Shown here one piece after another: positions 36,534 through 45,713 of a DNA stretch of 64,000 nucleotides. Numbering within the stretch: the stretch's first letter is position 1; the number at the start of each line of letters is the position of its first letter. The translations under genes and the position numbers were made by a program. The notes beneath the pieces were generated by a model. It saw only the letters and a program-made list of their open reading frames with translations. It ran no database searches and was not told the origin of the DNA. Source of the DNA: Segetibacter sp. 3557_3 (GTDB lineage Bacteria; Bacteroidota; Bacteroidia; Chitinophagales; Chitinophagaceae); the NCBI RefSeq assembly GCF_004354985.1, contig NZ_SMSK01000001.1, positions 930,001 to 994,000 on the forward strand, read 5' to 3'.

Positions 36534-37310
36534 CTATGACGCTTTCTTTTTCTTTCCATCAAGACTTGCCTTAAGTTGAGAAAACAGGTCTTCTTTTGCG
36601 CTGTGAACCACCTTCATTTGCGTTGCCTTAGGCTTCACACCTTTAGCTTTGTCCTGTATCAGTTTAAGAAGTTGCTCGGTATAAGTGTCTTTGTACGCGG
36701 AGATATCGAACTTTGACGTAAGCTGGTTAATCAAAGAGATAGCCATTTCAAGTTCAGCTTTTTTGATTTCTGGCTTTTCAGGTAGCTTTAATTCTTCAGG
36801 GTCACGTATTTCCTCTGCAAATCGTATCCGGTTTAGAACAATGACTTTTTCGTTTGCTCTTAATATAGCAAGCCCTTCTTTGCTTCGCATCACAAAGGTG
36901 GCAATACCTACCTTTTTCGTTTTTCTCAATGCCTCGCGCAGTAAAGCGTAAGCACGTTCGCCAGATTTATCCGGTTCCAGGTAATAAGGTGTTTCGAAGT
37001 AGACACTATCGATTTCATCTTCATTCACAAAATCGGAAATTTCGATGGTCTTGGTCTTTTTGGCATTTGCGCTTTCAAAGTCTTTATCCGTAAGAATCAC
37101 GTATTGATCGTCCAGTTTATAACCTTTCACAATACTTTCCCAGGTAACCTCTTTACCTGTGCTTTCATTTACACGCTTATATTTGATATGCGACATATCG
37201 TTTTTGTCGAGCATATCAAGATCAAGTTCGCTTCTTTGCGTAGCGCTATACATTTTAACGGGAATGTTTACCAATCCAAACCCTATAGCACCCGTCCAAA
37301 TCGGTCTCAT
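36534..37310 (-). CDS. ku: Ku protein (bacterial NHEJ)
   Basis: Bacterial Ku forms a homodimeric ring that binds DNA ends and recruits LigD. The 258-residue protein starts with [19 protein letters not shown], the Ku-core signature, and contains [25 protein letters not shown] and [13 protein letters not shown]. The C-terminus is Lys-rich (DGKKKKAS), as in other bacterial Ku proteins where the tail contacts DNA or LigD. It is first in an operon with the two ligD frames. Confidence 0.95.
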   Translation of the reverse strand: MRPIWTGAIGFGLVNIPVKMYSATQRSELDLDMLDKNDMSHIKYKRVNESTGKEVTWESIVKGYKLDDQYVILTDKDFESANAKKTKTIEISDFVNEDEIDSVYFETPYYLEPDKSGERAYALLREALRKTKKVGIATFVMRSKEGLAILRANEKVIVLNRIRFAEEIRDPEELKLPEKPEIKKAELEMAISLINQLTSKFDISAYKDTYTEQLLKLIQDKAKGVKPKATQMKVVHSAKEDLFSQLKASLDGKKKKAS

Positions 37311-37596
37311 AACAACGTGTTTTAAGAATGGTGAGCATATTAGATACCGGTTTTTTGCCTGGTAAACCAGGTGAAGAATTCCCGTTCTAAATATTACAAC
37401 CTGGCTGCCGCATCAAAACAAACGCATTTGCCTGCTACAAAGTAGCTGAAAGCCAATCCATTGAAAACGCACAACTGCTTGCTGCTGGTAATTACTAAAG
37501 TATTGTGCCCGTTTCAGGATCAGCCAAGAGGCCTGGTTAGCAGTGCACGATTACTAAACGTAGAATTATCTCTACACCGCTGCAAGACAAATTCGT

Positions 37597-39177
37597 TTAC
37601 TTAGCCGGTGGCGAAATTGGTTTTAAGTTACTTAGTGCCGGTCCATTCATAACTACTCCGTTGCAGTCGAACCTGGAGCCATGACAAGGACAATCAAATG
37701 AATTTTCGTCGTCATTCCAATGTACAATACATCCAAGATGAGGACACACTGCCGAGAATGTTTGTACTATCCCTGCTTCAGTTTTGTATGCTGCAACCTT
37801 GTTAAGTCCTTTTCCTACTACAGCACCCTGACCGGGTTGTAGCTCCTCAGCGGATTTGATTTTGGCTGGTTTAATTAAATCTGTGTACTGAGCTGCCATG
37901 TTTGCGCCTTCCTTCAAGAAGTCGCCTGTAGCTTTGAGCGAAATTCTTGATGGGGAATAGAGTTTTTCATAGGGTGTGTCAATACCAAGGATAAGGTCAG
38001 ACACCAGCATTCCACCCAATGTTCCGTTTGTCATACCATTGCCTGAGTCGCCGGTAATGATATAAATGTGCTTGTCACCTGGGTTTAACCCGAGAAATGG
38101 CAAGAGGTCTACGGGTTCCATAACCTGACCCGACCAACGGTACTTAACTTCCTGCATTGCAGTAAAACGCAGCTTAGCCCAGTTTTCAAGATTTCGGTAG
38201 CGCTCTTCCTGCGAAAGATCCTCTTCATCGTGTTGCCCGGTTTTATGATCCTGGCCACCTACAATCAAAAGATCATTTGTTTCATCATAAGCCTGTAGCC
38301 GGGCGTAAGTATATGGCTGGTTCACCCATTTCGATTCACGATCACCCGTGTCCCACCACAGGGCATGCTGAACAGTTCCTTTCGGGATCGTTGCTGCAAT
38401 TACATAAGTTCTATAAGGATGTTGTTTGGTGTGAATGGTCACCCGGTCGTTTACTGGCGTATTGGTGGCAACCACAACTTCTTTTGCTGTAATCCTAAAT
38501 CCGTTAGCCACTACTTCATGCTCCTTTATTTCGGTAGCGTGTGTTTTGGTATAAATGGTATTACCAAGTGCGGTGATTGCTTTTGCAAGACCAGTTACAT
38601 ATTTAAGTGGGTGAAACTGCGCCTGCCCCGGAAATCTTAAGGCTGGTCCTTTCTCATAGGCAAGGCCAGGAATCGCATCAACAAAGCTCGACTCGATTCC
38701 TGCTTTATTTGATGCGTTATATTCTTCTTCCAGCGTTTTTATTTCATCGGTTGGATGCAAAAACAAATATCCATCGAGGATCTCGTGCTCGCAGCCGATA
38801 GACTCCTTTGCGACAACGTCGGCGATAAACTGCATGGCATCAACCTGGCTTTCTGCCGCAAGTTTGGCATTTTCTTCACCGTGCATTTTGGCAATTTCGA
38901 AATAAAAATCATCAAGTTCTTTGGCAATGTGTGCAGTGGTTCTGCCGGTTTCGCCACTGGCGATTTCGCCATCATCTATTACCACTACTTTACGCCCCGC
39001 AGTTGCAAGGCAATATGCAGCGGTTAAGCCCGAGATGCCTGCACCGATAATTAGTACATCTGTATCAAGGTCGTTTGCGAGCGGCGTAAAAGATTGCCTT
39101 TCGACGCTGTCGATCCAAAAACTCAAATGTGTGCCCGAGGTACTTGTTGTATTCTGTTCTAAAGATTCATTTATCAT
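37597..39177 (-). CDS. FAD-dependent oxidoreductase with C-terminal Rieske domain
   Basis: The 526-residue protein has a DAO-type FAD-binding N-terminus (LIIGAGISGLTAAYCLA) and GETGRTTAH. The C-terminal Rieske 2Fe-2S domain contains CPHLGCIVHW and CPCHGSRFD, giving the Cys/His ligand pairs. The arrangement matches the B. subtilis YhfW-type family, whose substrate is unknown; an amine or amino acid is possible. There is no signal peptide, so it is cytoplasmic. The start at 39177 (MINESLEQN) drops 14 residues of the longer frame. The 286-base gap to ku shows no gene. Confidence 0.9.
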   Translation of the reverse strand: MINESLEQNTTSTSGTHLSFWIDSVERQSFTPLANDLDTDVLIIGAGISGLTAAYCLATAGRKVVVIDDGEIASGETGRTTAHIAKELDDFYFEIAKMHGEENAKLAAESQVDAMQFIADVVAKESIGCEHEILDGYLFLHPTDEIKTLEEEYNASNKAGIESSFVDAIPGLAYEKGPALRFPGQAQFHPLKYVTGLAKAITALGNTIYTKTHATEIKEHEVVANGFRITAKEVVVATNTPVNDRVTIHTKQHPYRTYVIAATIPKGTVQHALWWDTGDRESKWVNQPYTYARLQAYDETNDLLIVGGQDHKTGQHDEEDLSQEERYRNLENWAKLRFTAMQEVKYRWSGQVMEPVDLLPFLGLNPGDKHIYIITGDSGNGMTNGTLGGMLVSDLILGIDTPYEKLYSPSRISLKATGDFLKEGANMAAQYTDLIKPAKIKSAEELQPGQGAVVGKGLNKVAAYKTEAGIVQTFSAVCPHLGCIVHWNDDENSFDCPCHGSRFDCNGVVMNGPALSNLKPISPPAK

Positions 39178-39349
39178 AGCAAGTAGATTGTTTATCAAAA
39201 GAGTCAATTCATATGCCATCTAACTTTTTTACCGCTATAGCTCCAGGGAAACAGTTGTATAATTGCCTGGTCTGGATGGCATGGTTTTATCTCTATTCTT
39301 CTAAACAGCATAGCTTCTCAAACCTTAATTCTCCATTTTTAAATTTATC

Positions 39350-39715
39350 ATGATGACACCTTTAAAACGGAATATGGGCCATCAGCTTACCCAATCAGAA
39401 TTGGACCAGGATGTACCCGAAAACGCGAATGATTTGACCGGAACCGCATTTATTAGCGACGACCAGCAAAGTAACGATTATGTAATTTCAGCTGTGATCG
39501 GCGGCAATAACGCAGATGATGAGGACCTTGATGATGAAGATCTTGACGACGACGACCTGGATGATGATGATGACCTGGATGTGGATGAGATAGATGTAGT
39601 GGAGGGTGATGATGACGAAGGCGTAACAGAGGTCGTACCAACAGACGATGATCTGGACGATGATGATTTATTGGATGACGATGACGACGATGATGATGAC
39701 GATGATGTTGTTTAG
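39350..39715 (+). CDS. Asp-rich acidic protein
   Basis: The 121-residue protein has an ordinary first 55 residues (HQLTQSELDQDVPENANDLT). The remainder is dominated by Asp and Glu, with DDEDLDD and DDDLDDDD type repeats and an 11-Asp run near the end. No signal peptide. It may buffer cations or interact with basic proteins, but this is inference. Acidic proteins of this kind recur in the phylum without known function. An ATG-ATG pair gives two possible starts three bases apart. Confidence 0.7.
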   Translation: MMTPLKRNMGHQLTQSELDQDVPENANDLTGTAFISDDQQSNDYVISAVIGGNNADDEDLDDEDLDDDDLDDDDDLDVDEIDVVEGDDDEGVTEVVPTDDDLDDDDLLDDDDDDDDDDDVV

Positions 39716-39751
39716 TTAACAACATGGTAGTTTATATTAAAACAAGCTAAA

Positions 39752-39782
39752 AAAAGCGCCTTGATTAAGGGCGCTTTTTTTT
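39752..39782. terminator. Bidirectional terminator overlapping the cinA-like stop
   Basis: AAAAAGCGCC / GGGCGCTTTTTT with an 8-base loop is flanked by A and T runs on both sides. The stop codon of the convergent CinA-like gene (39765-39767) lies in the loop and stem top, so that mRNA would end inside the hairpin. Confidence 0.85.
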
Positions 39783-40262
39783 GCTTACCAGGAATTGGCT
39801 CACCTCGGCAATTACCTGGTTGGCGAAATCAACCTGCGTTTCGAAACCGTCGGGCCTGGATGATGTGATTTGCTTTTCGAGAACTACTTCGTATCTAAAA
39901 GATAGCGCAAAAAACGCGTGCAATCCCTCTTCTTCACACTCAGGAACAATAGATGCGTAACCCGTAATGCCGATGCCATAATCGCTTAGAAAAAGTTTAC
40001 TTACTTCAACAGCCAGCTTCCTGGCTACTGTCTCATCGACGCTATTGACTTTTTGTGCGTGAATAGGTTCGACATTAAGATGGCGACACTTCTGCCCGAC
40101 GTTATACGCCGTTAATCCACCCTGGAAATATTGTGAAGCATCCATTCCTAAAGACATTGCAGCTTGCAGGTGACCTGAAGTAACGCTTTCAGCAACGGCG
40201 ATCGTAAGCACATGCTCTTTCAGGTAAGCGCCAATCTGGTCAGCGGAGTTTTGGTCGTACAT
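39765..40262 (-). CDS. CinA C-terminal domain protein (PncC-like amidase)
   Basis: The 165-residue protein is the stand-alone CinA C-terminal domain. Family members hydrolyse nicotinamide mononucleotide to nicotinate mononucleotide (PncC). Visible motifs are AVAESVTSGHLQAAM, with the AES serine, and YGIGITGYAS. The usual AESCTGG is changed to AESVTSG, and the highly conserved GIAGPGG-type motif reads GITGYAS, so activity is uncertain and the protein may be a divergent paralogue. Confidence 0.8.
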   Translation of the reverse strand: MYDQNSADQIGAYLKEHVLTIAVAESVTSGHLQAAMSLGMDASQYFQGGLTAYNVGQKCRHLNVEPIHAQKVNSVDETVARKLAVEVSKLFLSDYGIGITGYASIVPECEEEGLHAFFALSFRYEVVLEKQITSSRPDGFETQVDFANQVIAEVSQFLVSKKKRP

Positions 40263-40337
40263 TTTATTAGGTTTATTTAGGTTAACGTATTAACGACATT
40301 GTGGATAGCGGGATTAGAATAGCGGTATAAAAAAAAA

Positions 40338-40355
40338 GTCAGCCGTTAGGCTGAC
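40338..40355 (-). terminator. Terminator of the DUF892 gene
   Basis: GTCAGCC / GGCTGAC with a GTTA loop, followed on the minus strand by a run of nine T. It lies 22 bases past the DUF892 stop. Confidence 0.9.
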
Positions 40356-40376
40356 CCTTTTTGGACAAGCTTTAAA

Positions 40377-41144
40377 TTATGCTTCTTCATCTTCTTCGTC
40401 TTCTTCGCCGCCATCACCTTCAGTTCCTTCATCCTCCTGTTCAGCACCGATGTTAATTTTTGTTTCCGCAATCTGGGTTAGTAATTCGTCTGTTCTTTTT
40501 TCTTCATCAAGTGTTTGACCCAACAGGTTTTTCACTTCTTCAAGTCCAAGCGTTTTTGCCAGTTGAGCAAGGCTACCGTAGCTTGCGATCTCGTAGTGTT
40601 CTACTTTTTGAGCAGCCATGATCAAACCTACATCACGCGTCATCGTACCGCTTTGGGTATCCTCTATGATGCTTTCTGCTTCTTTAATGATCCCATCCAT
40701 AGCCTCGCACTTTTTACCCTGTGCCCTTTTACCCATGCTTTGGAATACTTGCTCTAAACGTGCGACTTGTTGTTTTGTTACTTCAGTATGCTCTTCAAAT
40801 GTTGTTTTAAGATCGTCAGTTGTTGCTGCTTTCCTAAGTCTTGGAAGTGTTTTCACAAGAGCTTTTTCAGCATAGTAAATATCTTTCAGGGAGTCGTAAA
40901 ACAATTTTTCCAACAATGGTCCCTGGTCTACCGTATTGTTATAAGAAGCTGCCTTTGCTGCTTTCTTTGGAGCGGCAGATTTAGCAGATGCTTTAGGAGC
41001 AGCCGATTTTGCCGAAGCCTTAGGAGCAGCCGACTTTGCAGATGCTTTTGGAGCAGCTGATTTAGCAGCAGCCTTTGGAGCAGCGGCTTTAGCTCCTTTC
41101 GGACCGCTTGATTTGGGAGGTGCTTTTTTAGTTTGCTTTGCCAT
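40377..41144 (-). CDS. DUF892 (YciE/YciF) ferritin-like protein with histone-like tail
   Basis: The 255-residue protein has three parts. Residues 1-66 are Lys/Ala/Ser/Pro-rich and contain near-identical 9-residue repeats (ASAKSAAPK), encoded by 27-bp DNA repeats at about 40960-41075. Residues 67-220 are the DUF892 ferritin-like four-helix domain (LEKLFYDSLKDIYYAEKALV, FEEHTEVTKQQVARLEQVF, AAQKVEHYEIASYGSL). The last 35 residues are acidic. DUF892 proteins bind di-iron and are induced by stress. The basic N-tail suggests DNA binding in the manner of Dps, which is inference. A 17-bp palindrome lies upstream. Confidence 0.85.
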   Translation of the reverse strand: MAKQTKKAPPKSSGPKGAKAAAPKAAAKSAAPKASAKSAAPKASAKSAAPKASAKSAAPKKAAKAASYNNTVDQGPLLEKLFYDSLKDIYYAEKALVKTLPRLRKAATTDDLKTTFEEHTEVTKQQVARLEQVFQSMGKRAQGKKCEAMDGIIKEAESIIEDTQSGTMTRDVGLIMAAQKVEHYEIASYGSLAQLAKTLGLEEVKNLLGQTLDEEKRTDELLTQIAETKINIGAEQEDEGTEGDGGEEDEEDEEA

Positions 41145-41653
41145 AATATAGATTTTACTGGTTAATAATTACGTCAACAACAGAAAAATTAATGCCACTG
41201 ATTATTAATCAGTTCTATTTTACATGATGAAAATATTCCACATGTAAATGAAGGATTAGCTTCAAGGCACTTTGCAGCGCAATAATCTTTTACATCACGA
41301 ATGAAGTATAATAAAAGTTCAGCACTATTGAAATCCTTTCTGCACCACTTCATAAGTGAAGATGGGTTTCACCTGCCACCGGGCAAAGCAGGAACGTGAG
41401 ATTGGAAGAAATCTACCCTGGCAATAATAGGCGATGTTGTTAAACTAAATCCCGGAAAACGTTCGCTCAATAGCATTACCCAAAGTACAAGAGTGCGACG
41501 CAAGGATGTTAAATAGTCCAACTTCAGCCTGGTCCAAAAAAAAATCCGAAACACCTATCGGCAACCAGGTCCTCCGTGCCGGGCAAAAGAAAATACAAGG
41601 GAAAGGATGTTAAAGTGCGTTCGGTAAATAGACCAATTTACTGGTGCAAAAAA
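41145..41653. other. Non-coding gap
   Basis: No supported gene between the DUF892 start and the DUF952 terminator. It holds the 17-bp palindrome at 41197-41213. A 32-codon frame at 41301-41399 is too weak to call. The rest has no recognisable signal. Confidence 0.5.
41197..41213. promoter_or_regulatory. Perfect 17-bp palindrome, candidate operator
   Basis: ACTGATTA-T-TAATCAGT is perfectly symmetrical and begins 53 bases upstream of the DUF892 start codon. A near-consensus box TAATTTTT lies between them on the minus strand. Position and symmetry fit a dimeric repressor or activator site. Confidence 0.5.
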
Positions 41654-41714
41654 GCCTGCCCGCACATTACCGGAGCACTGCTGAAGGTACATCGGTTGTA
41701 ATTCAGCGGCAGGC
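41654..41714 (-). terminator. Terminator of the aro operon
   Basis: The outer stem GCCTGCC (41654-41660) / GGCAGGC (41708-41714) stacks on an inner stem GCTGAA / TTCAGC (41680-41685 / 41702-41707). TTTTTT follows on the minus strand. It lies just past the DUF952 stop at 41720. Confidence 0.7.
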
Positions 41715-41719
41715 ACGAG

Positions 41720-42037
41720 TTACTTTTTGTAGTTGTTGATTTCTTTAATACTGGAAACCGCCGTGATGTTTAATGGCCCATACAGGTGTGGGAACACATC
41801 GTTACTTGCGGGCACGTATTCATACTTTAGTATAGCCTCAAGTAGGTTGGTGTTGATTTCGAGTTGCAGCAGTTCGCCGGCACCTGCAAAATAGCGGGCT
41901 AACACGCCCTCGATCTGGGTGGCGGTACAGCAATGTATAAACCCTTCACTTTCCAAAGACGGGTGTAAATAGAAGCCATCCCGCTGGTTGTTAAGCCAGC
42001 TTTTTTCATTGGTTATATGGAAAACCTTTTCGGTCAC
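41720..42037 (-). CDS. DUF952 family protein
   Basis: The 105-residue protein matches DUF952: VFHITNEKSW, SEGFIHCCTATQIEGVL and FPHLYGPL. The start is GTG at 42037, three bases after the aroC stop, so it is translationally coupled to the aromatic operon. The family is small and cytoplasmic with unknown function; no link to shikimate metabolism is established. Confidence 0.85.
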   Translation of the reverse strand: MTEKVFHITNEKSWLNNQRDGFYLHPSLESEGFIHCCTATQIEGVLARYFAGAGELLQLEINTNLLEAILKYEYVPASNDVFPHLYGPLNITAVSSIKEINNYKK

Positions 42038-42040
42038 AAG

Positions 42041-43060
42041 CTATGCAGATTGATAGACCCTTGGGATCTTTTGTTCCAGCATCATCAGGTCGGCAAGCAC
42101 TATTGCGGTAACTGCTTCCAATACCACCGGAACCCTTAGTGCTATGCATAAATCGTGACGGCCACGTACAGCAAACGGTTCTACCTGGCCGGTTTGCCAG
42201 TTCAATGTGTTCTGTTCTTTGGGGGTTGATGAGGTAGGTTTTATGGCGATCCGAAAGATAAGTTCGTTTCCGTTTGTGATACCACCTACAACACCGCCAG
42301 CATGATTCGTTGAAGTCAGTCCATCCATATTTTCGATAGGATCGTTGTGCTGGCTGCCAAACATTCGTGCGGACCAGAAACCTGTACCAAACTCTATTCC
42401 GCGAACGGCCGGAATAGCAAACACCGCATGACTTAAAACCGATTCAACAGAGTCGAAAAATGGCTCCCCCAAACCAACCGGCAAACCTGCTACCATACAT
42501 TCAACGATACCGCCAATACTGTCTTTTGCTTCAATCGCCTTTTGGAGTCCTTTTTCAATATCTGTTTCACCCCCTGCTTCTGTAACGAAAGCCCTCACCT
42601 GGATACCGGGCGAGTGTGGCAGTGGAGCAGCCAGGATACGTTTCGCGATGACACCGGCAGCAACAAGGGCTACAGTAAGGCGACCGCTGAAATGACCTCC
42701 GCCGCGGTAGTCTTCGTTACCACCATACTTTTTACTGGCGACAAAATCTGCATGACCGGGCCTTGGAACATCCCGCTGTTTCTGGTAGTCGCCACTGCGG
42801 GTATTGTTGTTTTCGAAAAGTATGGTTATCGGCGCACCGGTAGTTTTGCTTTCGAAAACACCACTTTTAAAGAAAACCTTGTCTTCCTCTTTCCTGGGTG
42901 TTGTTCCTTTGGAGCCTCCTTTACGGCGCTCGATATCTACTTCAAAATCTTCGGCAGTAAGCGGCAGGCCGGCAGGACAACCATCGATATTTATGCCTAC
43001 TGACTCACCATGTGATTCACCAAATATATTTACCCGGAATAAGCGTCCAAATGTGTTCAT
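42041..43060 (-). CDS. aroC: Chorismate synthase
   Basis: AroC makes chorismate from EPSP with reduced FMN, the last step of the shikimate pathway. The 339-residue protein shows LFRVNIFGESHG, RPGHADF, GGHFSGRLTVALVAAG and the late RGRHDLC motif, all family signatures. The start at 43060 (MNTFGRLFR) is the standard one; the longer frame adds 46 non-family residues. Third gene of aroB-aroA-aroC-DUF952. Confidence 0.95.
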   Translation of the reverse strand: MNTFGRLFRVNIFGESHGESVGINIDGCPAGLPLTAEDFEVDIERRKGGSKGTTPRKEEDKVFFKSGVFESKTTGAPITILFENNNTRSGDYQKQRDVPRPGHADFVASKKYGGNEDYRGGGHFSGRLTVALVAAGVIAKRILAAPLPHSPGIQVRAFVTEAGGETDIEKGLQKAIEAKDSIGGIVECMVAGLPVGLGEPFFDSVESVLSHAVFAIPAVRGIEFGTGFWSARMFGSQHNDPIENMDGLTSTNHAGGVVGGITNGNELIFRIAIKPTSSTPKEQNTLNWQTGQVEPFAVRGRHDLCIALRVPVVLEAVTAIVLADLMMLEQKIPRVYQSA

Positions 43061-43209
43061 AATAGTATTCGATAACTGTGGAAATAAATTTAACCCAATT
43101 GGAAGAAAAATCGTGGTTCCGTGACATGTATCCAACTGAGGGCTAACACCGGCCTGAAACACCATCCTTTCAATTGCAACAATCAAAACCTGATTCAAGG
43201 AATTGGCGC

Positions 43210-44496
43210 CTACTCCTTACTTTCCTTTACAATCGTAACCTTTGCACCAATTGCCTGCAGGTCGTCGAAGAAGTCGGGGTACGACTTATTAATTGCATCG
43301 GCAGCCAGAACCTCTACCCGCCCGTTTGCACGTAAGCCAGCCACTGCACAAGCCATAGCAATCCTGTGATCATGCCGGGAGTGAACGGTATTACCTTTAA
43401 CGGCTGATGAACCCGTGATGAGCATATCGTCGTTAACAAGCCTGATTTCAACACCGAGCTTACCAAATTCTTCCTGCAGCGTTTGCGCGCGATTGCTTTC
43501 TTTATGGGTTAGTCTTGAAATACCCCGTATGGCAGTTGTGCCGTTACAGAAAGCAGCTAATGCAACAAGTGGAGGAAACAAGTCAGGACAATCTGTTGCA
43601 TCGAAGACAAATGACTTAAGTGAAGCGGGTTGGAGGATAATTTGATTGTTATCTATGCTAATGTTTGCGCCGGAGTCTTGTACCGCCTGCAAAACAGCTC
43701 TATCCGCCTGTGTTGAGTTTAGATCAAGGCCCTGGATGACAAGTTTGTTACCAGCTATTGCCCCGGCTACGAGCAGGAATGCAGCCCCACTCCAATCACC
43801 CTCTACCTGGTAAGTCTGCGGCGAGTAACCAACTGCCTGTGGTTCGAAATAAAATATTTGATAATTGTCGTGCGTAACCTTTCGACCAAAGTGTGCCATC
43901 ACACTTAGAGTAAGATCGATGTAAGGCTTGCTCTTGAGTTCGTTTACTTTGATCGCCACGGGCTCATGCACTCCTGCACCAAATGCCATTAGCAATCCGG
44001 TTAAAAACTGTGAACTAAGAGAGCCGTCAATTTCAACAGGAGATGGCTGTAGGGGTCCTTTTATGTGAATGGGCAACTTGCCCCCGTTTGATTGAACATC
44101 GATGTTTAACAAGGGAAATATTTCATCGAAGAAATCCATCGGTCTATTCAAGAGGCTACCCGTGCCGGTAATCGTCAAAGCTTTGTCGCTTAAGGCGGCT
44201 ATAGGGGCAAACATTCGTATACCAAGCCCACTTTCACCACAATTGATCTCTGCACTTACTGGCTTTACCCCGTTTGAAGTTATTAGCAAGGAACCATCTG
44301 GCTGATGACTGACTGTTGCTCCTAATTTCGTAATTACGTCAAGGGCAGCTAAGTCGTCGTTGCTGACACCAGCATTCAATATATGGGATGTTCCGACTGC
44401 CAGCAAAGCCGCTGCACATGCGCGCTGCATACTACTTTTACTTGCGGGTGCGTCGATGGTTCCGGTAACTTCAGCGTTTTCGATATAGACTGTCAT
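43210..44496 (-). CDS. aroA: 3-phosphoshikimate 1-carboxyvinyltransferase (EPSP synthase)
   Basis: AroA transfers enolpyruvyl from PEP to shikimate-3-phosphate. The 428-residue protein has APASKSSMQRACAAALL (phosphate-binding Lys/Ser), GESGLGIRMFAPI in place of the common NSGTxxR motif, SSQFLTGLLMA, and DCPDLFPPLVALAA. The HDHRIAMA segment is present. The GESGLG variant is typical of Bacteroidota AroA, which are class-II-like in this loop (family-level inference). It starts 13 bases after the aroB stop. Confidence 0.92.
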   Translation of the reverse strand: MTVYIENAEVTGTIDAPASKSSMQRACAAALLAVGTSHILNAGVSNDDLAALDVITKLGATVSHQPDGSLLITSNGVKPVSAEINCGESGLGIRMFAPIAALSDKALTITGTGSLLNRPMDFFDEIFPLLNIDVQSNGGKLPIHIKGPLQPSPVEIDGSLSSQFLTGLLMAFGAGVHEPVAIKVNELKSKPYIDLTLSVMAHFGRKVTHDNYQIFYFEPQAVGYSPQTYQVEGDWSGAAFLLVAGAIAGNKLVIQGLDLNSTQADRAVLQAVQDSGANISIDNNQIILQPASLKSFVFDATDCPDLFPPLVALAAFCNGTTAIRGISRLTHKESNRAQTLQEEFGKLGVEIRLVNDDMLITGSSAVKGNTVHSRHDHRIAMACAVAGLRANGRVEVLAADAINKSYPDFFDDLQAIGAKVTIVKESKE

Positions 44497-44509
44497 TGAA
44501 ATATTCTCT

Positions 44510-45529
44510 TTATAAACTTCTGACCATTTCGTCGAGTTCGGCAAACTGTAATACCACTGTTCTCGCCTTACCTATTTTGTCTAAAACAACATAGCTTATG
44601 GCGTCATTGTCCTTCTTTTTATCAGATCTCAAAATGCGCAATGCTTCATCTTTGTCGAACTGGAAATCCGGTGGTAGACCATACTTTTTCAAAACCGTTT
44701 TCACGGCGTCAGTATCGCGAAACCCGGTAATCTTTGTTGATACATTGCAGGCAACACCCATTCCGATACTTACTGCATGACCATGCGGTATTTTATACAG
44801 GTTCTCAATTGCATGCCCCATGGTATGACCGAAGTTCAATAGTTTTCTATCTCCATTTTCAAACTCGTCTGATATAACCACTTTGGTTTTTATCAGTACG
44901 TTTTTAAGAATAAGACTTTGAAGCAGCTTTTCATCTTTCCTGAAACTGCCCAGGTTGTTCTCCTGGAGCAACTTAAACATTTTTGCATCTTTTATACAGG
45001 CATGTTTGATCACCTCTGCAAAACCATTGATCCATTCTTCTTTCGGTAATGTTTTCAGAAACGAAAAGTCGAAGAGCAAAAAAGACGGCTGACGTATTAA
45101 ACCCACAAGGTTTTTGTAAACACCTACGTCTACCCCATTTTTACCCCCGATGGCGGCATCAACGATTGAAAGTATCGAGGTGGGAACAAAACCACATTTA
45201 ATACCCCGCATATAAACTCCGGCTACATAGCCCGCAAGATCAGTAACTACTCCGCCACCAACGCCGATGATCACCGATTTTCGATCTGCTCCCATTTCGA
45301 TCAACTGATTGATCACGTTGTCGACGGTGGATTGAACTTTGTATTGCTCGCCAGCTTGCAAGACAATTACCTTCCACCCAGCGAATCTTTTGCGATGACT
45401 TTTGTATATATTTTCATCTGTAATGATGATGCCTTTTTCTATGGGTACCAACTTACTTAGGTCAGCAAAGGAGGCATTAAACAAGTAGTCTACTGTCGAC
45501 GAGGAAAATGTGTATGATCGTTTGGTCAT
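44510..45529 (-). CDS. aroB: 3-dehydroquinate synthase
   Basis: AroB cyclises DAHP to 3-dehydroquinate using NAD and a metal. The 339-residue protein has IGVGGGVVTDLAGYVAG (NAD binding), TSILSIVDAAIGGKNGVD, GFAEVIKHACI and NFGHTMGHAIE with the metal-binding His residues. The start at 45529 (MTKRSYTF) fits the family. First gene of the aro operon, with a clear TAnnTTTG promoter upstream. Confidence 0.95.
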   Translation of the reverse strand: MTKRSYTFSSSTVDYLFNASFADLSKLVPIEKGIIITDENIYKSHRKRFAGWKVIVLQAGEQYKVQSTVDNVINQLIEMGADRKSVIIGVGGGVVTDLAGYVAGVYMRGIKCGFVPTSILSIVDAAIGGKNGVDVGVYKNLVGLIRQPSFLLFDFSFLKTLPKEEWINGFAEVIKHACIKDAKMFKLLQENNLGSFRKDEKLLQSLILKNVLIKTKVVISDEFENGDRKLLNFGHTMGHAIENLYKIPHGHAVSIGMGVACNVSTKITGFRDTDAVKTVLKKYGLPPDFQFDKDEALRILRSDKKKDNDAISYVVLDKIGKARTVVLQFAELDEMVRSL

Positions 45530-45600
45530 ATTGCAGAAAGCTTTCCGGAGATTAGAACAGTTTTCGGTTTTTCCGGGTAAACTGCGCCTGAAAAATGTGC

Positions 45601-45635
45601 CAAATGTATGTCTTTGGCCGCAATTGAATTTCAAA
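45601..45635 (-). promoter_or_regulatory. aroB operon promoter
   Basis: On the minus strand, TTTG (45635-45632) and TACATTTG (45608-45601) are 23 bases apart. The predicted leader is about 65 bases before the aroB ATG. Confidence 0.6.
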
Positions 45636-45653
45636 TACAAGCATCAATAAAAA

Positions 45654-45692
45654 AGCCGGGCAAGCAATGCATTAATACATTGTAGCCCGGCT
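45654..45692 (-). terminator. Terminator of the DEAD-box helicase gene
   Basis: AGCCGGGC / GCCCGGCT outer stem with an inner CAATG / CATTG stem, followed on the minus strand by TTTTTT. It lies 22 bases past the helicase stop. Confidence 0.9.
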
Positions 45693-45713
45693 GCTATTTG
45701 ACTGTCTTAAATG

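Noticed and set aside
39453-39725. His/Pro/Arg-rich minus frame
   Set aside because: It is the complement of the Asp-repeat codons and lacks its own signals.
41301-41399. 32-codon plus-strand frame (MKYNKSSALLKSF...)
   Set aside because: No promoter, terminator or motif to support it.
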